Shown here in pieces: positions 1-6,838 of a stretch of 12,302 nt of DNA. Position 1 is the stretch's first letter. Each line of letters starts with the position of its first letter. Both the position numbers and the translations under genes were made by a program. Under the pieces are notes generated by a model. It was not told where the DNA came from and did no database searches. It was given only the letters and a program-made list of their open reading frames with translations. The DNA comes from JBHEMK01 sp046262635 (GTDB taxonomy: Bacteria; Actinomycetota; Thermoleophilia; Gaiellales; Gaiellaceae). The DNA lies in contig JBHEMK010000158.1 of NCBI GenBank assembly GCA_046262635.1, positions 1 through 12,302 of the forward strand. The letters are read 5' to 3'.

Positions 1-168
1 CCGCGCATTCGGCGCCCGTACCGGCGCTTTGATCACCCGGATGCCTTCGGAGCGAAAGACGTCGTCGAAGTCGCGGCTGAACTTGCTATCGCGATCGCGG
101 ATCAGAAACAGCGGCCGGAGATCCTCATCGTCGAGCTGCATGAGCAGGTCGCGCAGCGGCGTTGGCGC
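1..168 (-). pseudogene. Transposase/integrase catalytic-core remnant, truncated
   Basis: The reverse strand reads without a stop as part of an rve-type (DDE) integrase core. It starts near LRDLLMQLDDEDL, passes FLIRDRDSKFSRDF and ends at APVRAPNAR at the window edge. FLIRDRD-x-KF followed by a segment like SEGIRVIKAPVRAPNA is typical of integrase-type transposases, and the second catalytic aspartate would fall in the RDRD stretch. The C-terminal part lies off the window to the left. The N-terminal part is missing: the likeness fades at about position 165, close to the lacI control region, with no start codon or ribosome binding site. I therefore call it a broken remnant. It differs from the second transposase remnant near 7840-8097, which carries a different part of the protein, so I cannot say whether both come from one element type. 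Confidence 0.6.
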
Positions 169-177
169 TTGCCTTGC

Positions 178-191
178 GCAAAACGATTTGC
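178..191. promoter_or_regulatory. Candidate LacI-family operator upstream of lacI
   Basis: The 14-mer GCAAAACGATTTGC has perfect 5-bp arms (GCAAA/TTTGC) around a central ACGA, so it has the central CG typical of LacI-family operators. The half-site resembles the known PurR site (GCAAACG). The adjacent regulator carries TTVSH in its recognition helix, the same residues as PurR, which supports the pairing. The site ends 13 nt before the preferred GTG start. It also fills the 17-nt spacer between weak promoter-like hexamers TTGCCT (169-174) and AAGACT (192-197). Autoregulation of the operon is inferred. Confidence 0.5.
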
Positions 192-204
192 AAGACTCAC
201 GCGC

Positions 205-1266
205 GTGCCGACGATTCGCGACGTGGCCGCGGAGGTGGGTGTGTCCGTGACCACCGTCAGCCATGCGCTCTCCGGGAAGCGGCCCGTAAACGGGCTGCTA
301 CGGCGGCGAATCCGGGAGACGGCCGACCGACTCGGCTACAGGCCGAACCGGATTGCGGTGGCCATGAGCACCGGGAAGACGCGTACCCTCGGGATGGTCG
401 TACCCGACATCGCGAACCCCTTCTTCGGCGAGTTGCTCGCATCGGTCGAGCGCGTGGCGGGCGAGCGCGGCTATACGGTGATCAGCTGCAGCTCGGAGCT
501 CGACTCCGAGCGTGAGACCCGCGACGTTCGCGCGCTGCTCGACCGGCGCGTCGACGGCCTGATCTATCTCGCGAGCTCCGCCGGAGTGAACCTGGCGTTG
601 GCCGAGGTCGAGGAGGCGCGCGTCCCGATCGTCGCGCTCGACGAGGAGCTGGCGACGCTGCCGGATGCCGCGCTCGCCGTGACCGTCGACAACGTGCGCG
701 GCGGCGCCCTCGCGGCCGAGCATCTGCTCGAGCTCGGGCACGAGGAGATGGCGGTCTGCGGGGGCCCGCGCGGCCTCCCGACGGCGGCCGCACGCCTCGC
801 CGGCTTCGTCGAGAAGCTCGAGCAGGCAGGACGCTCGCCGGCGCGCGGCCGCGTCGTGCACGCCGATGCCTACCGGATAAGCTCCGGGCGCAAGGCCGGT
901 ATTGAACTGCTCGCGGGCGACGAGGCGCTGACGGCGATCTTCTGCGCCAACGACCTGATCGCGCTCGGCGTGATCGAGGCGGCGCGTTCGCTCGGCCGTG
1001 ACGTCCCGGGCGGCCTCTCGGTCGTCGGCTTTGACGACAGCTTCGTGGCGTCGGTTGTCTCGCCGCCGCTCACGACGATCCGCCAGCCGCTCGCGCGGCT
1101 CGGGAAGGAGGCTGCAAACCTCGCAATCGATCTGATCGAAGACCCTGCAGGCCGGCATGCCGGCCTGCAGCTTCCCGTCGAGCTCGTCGTGCGCGGCTCG
1201 ACGAGTCGGCCCCTGCAGCGCGTCGGCGTCGGCGCGCGTAACGGTACTCAGAGGAGGGTTCAATGA
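205..1266 (+). CDS. LacI-family transcriptional regulator
   Basis: A 353-aa protein of the usual LacI/GalR length. The N-terminal helix-turn-helix is at about residues 3-25 (PTIRDVAAEVGVSVTTVSHAL), followed by the hinge motif LGYRPNRIA and a periplasmic-binding-protein-like effector domain (TLGMVVPDIANPFFGELL near residue 65, FCANDLIALGV and VVGFDDS further on, TTIRQPLARLGKEA near the end). GTG 205 is chosen because LacI proteins begin within a few residues of TIRDVA. The longer TTG start at 169 would place the candidate operator inside the gene. No clear Shine-Dalgarno precedes 205, so the message may be leaderless. The stop overlaps the permease start by 4 nt (ATGA), so the regulator is probably cotranscribed with the genes it controls. 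The effector is unknown. A 26-bp perfect palindrome lies in its 3' part. Confidence 0.93.
   Translation: MPTIRDVAAEVGVSVTTVSHALSGKRPVNGLLRRRIRETADRLGYRPNRIAVAMSTGKTRTLGMVVPDIANPFFGELLASVERVAGERGYTVISCSSELDSERETRDVRALLDRRVDGLIYLASSAGVNLALAEVEEARVPIVALDEELATLPDAALAVTVDNVRGGALAAEHLLELGHEEMAVCGGPRGLPTAAARLAGFVEKLEQAGRSPARGRVVHADAYRISSGRKAGIELLAGDEALTAIFCANDLIALGVIEAARSLGRDVPGGLSVVGFDDSFVASVVSPPLTTIRQPLARLGKEAANLAIDLIEDPAGRHAGLQLPVELVVRGSTSRPLQRVGVGARNGTQRRVQ
1145..1170. repeat. 26-bp perfect palindrome inside lacI
   Basis: The arm CTGCAGGCCGGCA (1145-1157) is followed directly by its exact reverse complement (1158-1170), with no spacer. It encodes PAGRHAGLQ in the loop just before the conserved LPVELVVRGST end of the LacI protein. 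In RNA it could fold as a GC-rich hairpin about 95 nt before the permease start. Its role is not known. Confidence 0.85.
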
Positions 1267-2864
1267 CCAGCACTCCGGCGGAGACTCCCGCCGCAAGTCG
1301 TGACCTGTTCGTGCGCAACGCAACGGGTCTCGTCCGCGAGTTGAATGCCTTCGACGCGTTCAACCTCGTCTTCTCGGCTGTGCTGATCCCAGTGGGGATC
1401 ACCCAGGTGATGGGATTCACTCCGCAGTTCTGGCCGCACGCGAACATGCTCGCCTCGTTCGCGATTGCGACGCCGCTCGTGCTCTGCTTCGGGCTCGTCT
1501 ATCTGTACTTCACGCAGTTGATGCCGCGCTCGGGCGGCGACTACGTCTGGGTCTCCCGCACCTTGCATCCGTCGCTCGGCTTCCTCGTCAACTTCTCGCT
1601 CACGTTCGTGTTCCTGACGTGGGTCGCGTTCAACTTCACGTTCATGCTCTCGGTGGTCGGTCCGGCCGCGTCGTACGTTGCCGGAATCCACAACCACTGG
1701 TTCGTCTCGCCGACGAAGAACGAGATGATGGTGATCTCGACGGTGCTGACGGCGGTGTTCGCCGGGCTGATGGTTTTCGGGATCCGCTCGGTCGCCCGCT
1801 ACATGGCGGTAACGTTCGCGATCGTCTGGCTCGGGATGGGTGCCTGGATCGTCGCATTGCTCGTCGGCGGCCATCAGCACTTCATCAGCCAGTGGCACGC
1901 GAAGACTGGTACGACGTACGACTCGGTGATCGGGACTGCGGAGAAGTACGGCTTCCACGCCGGCGGCGGCATCGCCTGGACCGCGACCTTGTTCGCGATG
2001 GTCTACTGCTTCCAGGTCTACACCGGCTTCCAGTGGACGGGGTACTTCGCGGGCGAGATCAAGAACGCGCGGCGCACCGCGGTTACCTCGATCCTCGGCG
2101 GCCTCGTCGCCTCCGCGGCGATCTATATGGTCGGCGTCGGGCTGATCTACAAGTACTACGGCTACAAGTTCTTCGGCTCGCTCGTGTGGCTTGGCCTCGG
2201 CGGTGGGACCGCGCATTACCACCTGCCGTTCTCGCCGTATCTCGCCGGGCTTGCGAACTTCCTGCCCGGGCCGCACTTCATCCAGGTGTTCATCGCGCTC
2301 TGCTTCGTGCTTGCGATCCTCTGGTGGACGCCGACCGGGTTCATGCTCGGTACACGCAATGTGTTCGCGTGGTCATTCGACCGGCTCGCGCCGGCGCGGC
2401 TGACCGATGTTTCCGATCGGTTCCACACGCCGGTCGTCGCGACGGTGTTCGTCGCGCTCGTGGTCGAGCTTCTCAACTACCTCAACATCTACCAGGGGCT
2501 GGGCGCGTACCTGCTCAACATCATCGCCGTGATGGGCGGCGCGTTCATCATCGTCTCGATCGCGGCGATGCTCGTGCCCTATACGCGGCGCGAGCTGCAC
2601 GCGCAGGCACCTGCCTGGGCTGCCCGCCGAATCGCGGGCGTGCCGCTGATCACGCTGATCGGCCTCGTCTCGGCCGTGTCGTGGGGCTTCGTCATCTGGA
2701 CGGCGTTCCACACGGGGTTTGGCGGCTCGGTCGGCTGGAAGCCGATGCTGAAGGCGTTCACAGCCCCCGTGCTCGCGGTCATCTGGTACCTGATCGTGTG
2801 GGCGTACCGGCGCAGCCAGGGCATCGACCTCGCCCGTACCTTCCAGGAGATCCCTCCGGAGTGA
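1263..2864 (+). CDS. APC-superfamily amino acid/amine permease
   Basis: A 533-aa integral membrane protein with about 12 hydrophobic segments, near residues 24-50, 60-80, 97-125, 152-175, 179-201, 239-262, 275-295, 335-360, 383-405, 410-435, 455-480 and 490-515. The first segment, the PRSGGDYVWVSR loop and the GEIKNARR motif after segment 6 are characteristic of amino acid-polyamine-organocation transporters. It probably imports an amino acid or amine in symport with an ion. The ATG overlaps the lacI stop, with a strong ribosome binding site AGGAGG (1252-1257) at 5-nt spacing. Its TGA overlaps the GTG of the next gene. The aminotransferase at the end of the operon fits a nitrogen-containing substrate, but substrate identity cannot be read from the sequence. 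Confidence 0.9.
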   Translation: MTSTPAETPAASRDLFVRNATGLVRELNAFDAFNLVFSAVLIPVGITQVMGFTPQFWPHANMLASFAIATPLVLCFGLVYLYFTQLMPRSGGDYVWVSRTLHPSLGFLVNFSLTFVFLTWVAFNFTFMLSVVGPAASYVAGIHNHWFVSPTKNEMMVISTVLTAVFAGLMVFGIRSVARYMAVTFAIVWLGMGAWIVALLVGGHQHFISQWHAKTGTTYDSVIGTAEKYGFHAGGGIAWTATLFAMVYCFQVYTGFQWTGYFAGEIKNARRTAVTSILGGLVASAAIYMVGVGLIYKYYGYKFFGSLVWLGLGGGTAHYHLPFSPYLAGLANFLPGPHFIQVFIALCFVLAILWWTPTGFMLGTRNVFAWSFDRLAPARLTDVSDRFHTPVVATVFVALVVELLNYLNIYQGLGAYLLNIIAVMGGAFIIVSIAAMLVPYTRRELHAQAPAWAARRIAGVPLITLIGLVSAVSWGFVIWTAFHTGFGGSVGWKPMLKAFTAPVLAVIWYLIVWAYRRSQGIDLARTFQEIPPE

Positions 2865-3610
2865 GTTCGGATGGCCTGCCGGAGGAGGGCCGCCGTCTCG
2901 TCGTCGAGGCGACGGCCCGCGGGTTTCCGCTGCGTCTGATCGGTGGCGTCGCGATCTGGCTGCGTGCGTCCGATGAGGCGCGGGCCGCGCTCGGGCGCGA
3001 CTATCCCGACCTCGACCTTGTCGGACGCAAAAAGGACTCGCGCGCGCTACGCGACCTGTTCGAGCAGCTCGGCTACGTGCCAGAGCGTGTATTCAACGCG
3101 ACCCACGGCGCGAAGCGGCTGCTCTACCATGTCGCCGACGGGAGCCACCATCTCGACGTGTTCCTCGACGTGTTCGAGATGTCGCACAAGCTCGTGTTCG
3201 GCGCGAGGCTCGACCTCGAGGCGCCTACGCTGCCGGCGGCCGAGCTCCTCCTGACGAAGCTTCAGGTCGCCGAGGTGAACCGCAAGGACCTGAGTGACGC
3301 CGCGATGTTGCTCTGGGATCACGACCTTGCCGGCGGCGACGGCGCGCACCAGATCAACGCAACCTATCTCGCCACGCTCTGCGCGGAGGACTGGGGGCTC
3401 TACACGACCGTCGTCGACAACGTCGGGCGGCTGCGCGAGCGGCTCCGCGAACTTGTTTCCGACACCGAGGCGGCCGCGCGGATCGATCGGCGTGCAGCCG
3501 GTCTCGCCGACGGGCTGGAGGCGGCGCCGAAGAGCCAACGCTGGCGGCTGCGAGCGAAGGTCGGCCGGCGCAAGCGCTGGTACGAGACGCCGGAGGAGGT
3601 CGTCCGGTGA
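2861..3610 (+). CDS. Putative nucleotidyltransferase-fold protein
   Basis: A 249-aa protein translated from GTG 2861, which overlaps the permease stop (GTGA); AGGAGA at 2845-2850 is the likely ribosome binding site. The frame is open far upstream, but that part is antiparallel-frame noise inside the permease. The N-terminal half has the layout of a minimal nucleotidyltransferase: RLIGGVAIWLR with G28-G29, then DLDLVG with D50 and D52, then HLDVF with D99 as the third acidic residue. The C-terminal half is helical and ends in a basic tail (RWRLRAKVGRRKRWYE). Known relatives transfer a nucleotide onto proteins, RNA or small molecules such as aminoglycosides; which applies here is unknown. The stop overlaps the metallophosphoesterase start by 4 nt. 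It may be an enzyme of the same pathway or an independent module carried in the operon. Confidence 0.75.
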   Translation: MSSDGLPEEGRRLVVEATARGFPLRLIGGVAIWLRASDEARAALGRDYPDLDLVGRKKDSRALRDLFEQLGYVPERVFNATHGAKRLLYHVADGSHHLDVFLDVFEMSHKLVFGARLDLEAPTLPAAELLLTKLQVAEVNRKDLSDAAMLLWDHDLAGGDGAHQINATYLATLCAEDWGLYTTVVDNVGRLRERLRELVSDTEAAARIDRRAAGLADGLEAAPKSQRWRLRAKVGRRKRWYETPEEVVR

Positions 3611-4554
3611 GCCTCACGCTCTACTACGCCTCCGATATCCACGGCTCCGACCGGCTGTGGCGGAAGTTCGTCAACGCGGGCACCTTCTACGGCATCGACG
3701 TGCTCGTCATGGGCGGAGACGTCACGGGCAAGGCGGTCGTTCCGGTCGTCCGCAACAACGGAGGCTTCGTGGCACGCGAGATCACGGGCGACCGCGTCAT
3801 CGGCGAGAACGAGCTCGACGCAGTCGAGAAGCGCATCCGCGACCTCGGCTTCTACCCGTACCGCACAACGGAGGAGGAACTCGACGCCGCGCACGGCGAT
3901 CCCGTCGCCGTGAAGGAGCTCTTCTTGCGCGCGATGGAGGACAGCCTCGCCGGCTGGCTCCGTTTCGCCGAGGAGCGGCTCGCAGCCGTCGGCATCCGTC
4001 TCTACGTGATGCTCGGCAACGACGACGAGCCCCGGCTGCGCGAAGTGCTCGCCGCCTCGCGGCTGCACCCCGACAGCGAAGACGTGCCCGTCGAGCTCGG
4101 CGAGGGCTTCCAGATGCTCTCGTGCGGTTACGCGAACCCGACGCCGTGGAGCTCGCCGCGCGAGCTACCAGAGGACGAGCTCGAGCGTCACCTCGAGAGG
4201 CTCGTCGCTGAGCTCGATGATTCGTCGCAGACCGTCTTCAATCTGCACGTTCCGCCGATCGGAACGTCCATCGACCGCGCGCCGGCGCTCGACGACACGC
4301 TCAAACCGGTCGTCCGTGGCGGCAGCGTCGTGATGATGCAGGCTGGCTCGCAGGCCGTGCGCAACGTGATCGAGCGCTACCAGCCGCCGCTCGCCCTGCA
4401 CGGGCACATCCACGAGTCACGCGGCGTTGTGAAGCTCGGCAAGACGGTTTGCATCAACCCCGGCAGCGAGTACGGCGAGGGAGTGCTGCACGGAGCGATC
4501 GTCAAGCTCGACCGCAAACGCGGTCTTCGCAACTACCAGCTCGTCTCAGGCTAA
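3607..4554 (+). CDS. Calcineurin-like metallophosphoesterase
   Basis: A 315-aa protein with all the expected metal-binding motifs in order: SDIHG (D10, H12), GGDVTGK (D38), LGNDDE (N138, D139), NLHVPP (H214) and LHGHIHES (H265 to H269). It should be a soluble dinuclear-metal phosphoesterase, hydrolysing a phosphomonoester, phosphodiester or nucleotide; the substrate is not evident. There is no signal peptide. An insert of roughly 80 residues between GGDVTGK and GNDDE is larger than in the shortest members. GTG 3607 overlaps the preceding stop (GTGA) and sits 7 nt after the strong ribosome binding site GGAGGAGG (3592-3599). Its coupling to the nucleotidyltransferase gene suggests they act on the same molecule, perhaps adding and removing a nucleotide or phosphate; this is inference. 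Confidence 0.92.
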   Translation: MSLTLYYASDIHGSDRLWRKFVNAGTFYGIDVLVMGGDVTGKAVVPVVRNNGGFVAREITGDRVIGENELDAVEKRIRDLGFYPYRTTEEELDAAHGDPVAVKELFLRAMEDSLAGWLRFAEERLAAVGIRLYVMLGNDDEPRLREVLAASRLHPDSEDVPVELGEGFQMLSCGYANPTPWSSPRELPEDELERHLERLVAELDDSSQTVFNLHVPPIGTSIDRAPALDDTLKPVVRGGSVVMMQAGSQAVRNVIERYQPPLALHGHIHESRGVVKLGKTVCINPGSEYGEGVLHGAIVKLDRKRGLRNYQLVSG

Positions 4555-4563
4555 GGAGAAGAC

Positions 4564-6030
4564 ATGGACGCGCGCAGCTTCGAAGAGCGGATCGTCAATC
4601 AACGAACGGCGATGCGCGCGTCGCCTGAGTCGCTGCTCGAGCGGGTCGAGCGCTCGCCGTTCGGGCCGAAGTCGAAGGAGATCCTGCGCCGCCAGGTGGC
4701 GTACGAGTCGACCGGACAGGTCGGCTTCGGGTTGTTCGAGTGCCCGCCGGCGATCGTCCGCGGAGAAGGTGCGCTCGTCTACGACGCCGACGGCAAGGAG
4801 TACGTCGACATGCTCGGCGGCTTCTCGGTCAGCAACCTCGGCCACCGGCATCCGGCCGTGCTCGAGTCGATCCGCGTGCAGAGCGAGCAATTGATCCACT
4901 ACTTCGATCTCCCCAGTGAGCCGCGTGAGCGGCTCGCCGAGCGGCTCGTCGCGCTTGCTCCGGGCGACGATCCGAAGCGCGTCGTCTTCGGCGTCACCGG
5001 TGCGGACGCGATCGAGCTCGCGATCAAGGCGGCCCGCTGGTACACCGGCGCCCCCACGATCCTCTCCGCGTACGGCGGCTACCACGGCACGACCGGCGGC
5101 ACGATGGCGACGACGGCGAAGGGCGGCATGTGGGGCTTCTTCTATCCCGTTGGCCCGCACGAGTCCGGGCACGCGAAGATCCCGTACTCGTACCCCTACC
5201 GCTGTCCCGTCGGGGTCGATCCCGAGCACTGTGCGGAGGCGTGCGTCGAGTTCGTCGCGCGGATGCTTCGCGGCAAGGAGACCCCGTTCGGGGACGCGCG
5301 CGCGATCTCGAATGTCGCGGCCGTTCTGCTCGAGCCGATGCAGGCGAGCGCAGGCTACATCATTCCCGGCGACGGCTACCTCGGCGGCATGCGGGAGCTG
5401 TGCGACGAGCACGGCTTCCTGCTGATCGACGACGAGATCCAGGCTGGGCTCGGCCGGAGCGGAACGCTGTGGGCATGCGACCACGACGGCGTCGACCCCG
5501 ACATGGTCGTCACGTCCAAGGGACTCGCGAGCGGCTTGCCGATCTCCGCAGTCGTCGCGCGCGCGGAGCTGCTCGCGGCGTGGGGACCGGGAGCGCATGT
5601 CGCGACGTTCGCCGCCACACCGCTCGCTGCTGCGGCGGCAAATGCGACGCTCGACGTCTACGCGGGCGAGGACATCGTCGGCCGCGCGGCTGCGACCGGC
5701 GCATACTTCAAGGAGCGGTTGCTGGAGCTGCAGGAGCGGCATCCGATCCTCGGCTGGGTCGACGCGAAGGGGCTCTTCGTCGGGCTCGAGTTCGTGCTCG
5801 ACCGGGCGACGAAAGAGCCCGCGGCGCAGGAGAGCAAGCTGATGCTCGACTACTGCGTCGAGAACGGCTTGCTCTTCGAGCGCGGCGGATACCTCTACAA
5901 CCGCTTCCAGCTGATCCCGCCGCTGACGATCGAGCGGGATGAGATCGACCGCGCGATGGAGATCCTCCACGGCGCGATGACCGTCGCCGAAAAGGCGGCG
6001 GGAATCGCGCGCAGCGTCGCAGTGTCGTAG
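4564..6030 (+). CDS. Class III PLP-dependent aminotransferase
   Basis: A 488-aa fold-type I aminotransferase of the class III group (relatives act on GABA, putrescine, ornithine, beta-alanine or taurine). Visible motifs are VYDADGKEYVDMLGG near the N-terminus, the cofactor phosphate region TGADAIE (145-151, where many relatives have SGSEANE), Y173-H174 for ring stacking, LLIDDEIQAGLGRSG with D290 contacting the pyridine nitrogen and Q293, and the Schiff-base lysine K319 in TSKGLASG. The C-terminal small domain ends with LFERGGYLYNRFQLIPPLTI. An insert with cysteines (YRCPVGVDPEHCAEAC) is seen near residue 220. The ribosome binding site AAGGAGA overlaps the preceding stop, so it belongs to the operon. 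It probably transfers the amino group from the substrate imported by the permease; exact substrate unknown. Confidence 0.93.
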   Translation: MDARSFEERIVNQRTAMRASPESLLERVERSPFGPKSKEILRRQVAYESTGQVGFGLFECPPAIVRGEGALVYDADGKEYVDMLGGFSVSNLGHRHPAVLESIRVQSEQLIHYFDLPSEPRERLAERLVALAPGDDPKRVVFGVTGADAIELAIKAARWYTGAPTILSAYGGYHGTTGGTMATTAKGGMWGFFYPVGPHESGHAKIPYSYPYRCPVGVDPEHCAEACVEFVARMLRGKETPFGDARAISNVAAVLLEPMQASAGYIIPGDGYLGGMRELCDEHGFLLIDDEIQAGLGRSGTLWACDHDGVDPDMVVTSKGLASGLPISAVVARAELLAAWGPGAHVATFAATPLAAAAANATLDVYAGEDIVGRAAATGAYFKERLLELQERHPILGWVDAKGLFVGLEFVLDRATKEPAAQESKLMLDYCVENGLLFERGGYLYNRFQLIPPLTIERDEIDRAMEILHGAMTVAEKAAGIARSVAVS

Positions 6031-6048
6031 CTCAGGCATCCTTTCGGC

Positions 6049-6657
6049 ATGGCGTTGGACGAGGGCTGGCTCGAGGTCCGACCGGCGCTCGAGCGGCTGC
6101 CCGGGCTCACTCGCCGGCGCCGGCAGGCCGCAGCGGCCGCTGCGCTCGTCGCCGTCGGCGGCGCTGCCGGGTTCGGCACGGGGCGATCCGCCGCCGGCGC
6201 GGCCCTGCTCGTCGCGGCCACATTCGGGGTCGCATACGCGCGACTCGTCGAGCGCGAGCGCGTGGCGGTCCTGACGCGGGTCGTCGCGTCTGGCTTCGCC
6301 GACGCGACCCCGGAGACGGAGCGCTTCGGGGAGGAGCTCGTGAGCTTCGCGCGCCGCCGCCGTCTGGCGGAGGGCCTCGCCCGGGCGGCGGCGGCCGGGC
6401 GTCCCGGCCTGCACGAGTTCGTCTTCGTTCGGCCGGAGCGGGCGGGCGCGGTGGGCCGCCGGCTCGAAGGGTTGGCGGAGCGCTTTCGCGATCCGGCGGA
6501 GTTGGTGTCGCCACGGAGCGCCGCCCTGTGCCGACGGCTGCTCTTAGAGCCGCCTGCTTCGCCGCTCTACAACGACACCCTGCCCGCGGCGCAGCTCGAG
6601 CGTGCACTCGACCTTATGGAGGCCGGCTTCGACCGGGGCTCGGCGCGACACAGCTGA
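6049..6657 (+). CDS. Hypothetical protein with two N-terminal membrane segments
   Basis: I do not recognise this 202-aa protein. It begins with about 25 mostly polar residues (MALDEGWLEVRPALERLPG) and an RRRR stretch, followed by two hydrophobic segments at about residues 26-43 and 47-66 rich in alanine and glycine, which look like a short membrane hairpin. The remaining two thirds is basic and helical (RLAEGLARAAAAGRPGLHEFVFVRPERAG). The start is 18 nt after the aminotransferase stop, so cotranscription is possible, but only a poor ribosome binding site is visible. The reading frame is clean and GC-rich at third positions, although in such DNA long open frames also occur by chance. A long open frame exists on the opposite strand, which I judge a shadow. 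Confidence 0.6.
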   Translation: MALDEGWLEVRPALERLPGLTRRRRQAAAAAALVAVGGAAGFGTGRSAAGAALLVAATFGVAYARLVERERVAVLTRVVASGFADATPETERFGEELVSFARRRRLAEGLARAAAAGRPGLHEFVFVRPERAGAVGRRLEGLAERFRDPAELVSPRSAALCRRLLLEPPASPLYNDTLPAAQLERALDLMEAGFDRGSARHS

Positions 6658-6685
6658 GCGGCTCGCGCCTCCGCGACCTGAGTCC

Positions 6686-6720
6686 CGACCCCGGGGGCCG
6701 TTCTGCGGCCCGCAGGGTCG
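6686..6720. terminator. Strong stem-loop between convergent genes
   Basis: Arms at 6686-6700 and 6706-6720 pair at 13 of 15 positions around the 5-nt loop TTCTG. The hairpin lies 28 nt after the stop of the hypothetical gene and about 120 nt beyond the cupin stop, so it could end transcription from both sides. There is no T tract, so it is not a classical intrinsic terminator. The rest of the gap, 6658-6838, shows nothing else. Confidence 0.45.
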
Positions 6721-6838
6721 AGCGCGCAGCGTTTGACCGGCGGCCAATGCTGCCGTTACCCAGGCTCAACGCTGCGGCGGTGGCGATCTCGGCTGTGGCC
6801 CGTTTCGCACGCCGTCATCCTCCTATAGCACCGCTCCT

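Noticed and set aside
298..1323. 341-aa minus-strand open frame opposite lacI
   Set aside because: It is a shadow of the LacI coding sequence and has no recognisable domain.
1260..2276. 338-aa minus-strand open frame opposite the permease
   Set aside because: Its composition is charged and repetitive, with no motif, and the plus strand carries a clear membrane transporter.
1619..2860. Long upstream extension of the nucleotidyltransferase frame, giving a possible 663-aa protein
   Set aside because: The extension lies wholly inside the permease in another frame, is arginine-rich and has no motif. GTG 2861 with AGGAGA upstream explains the start.
4546..6414. 622-aa open frame on the minus strand opposite the aminotransferase
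   Set aside because: It is antisense to a gene with complete catalytic motifs, is very rich in Arg, Glu, Asp and Ala, and has no domain. It is typical of the shadow frame in GC-rich DNA.
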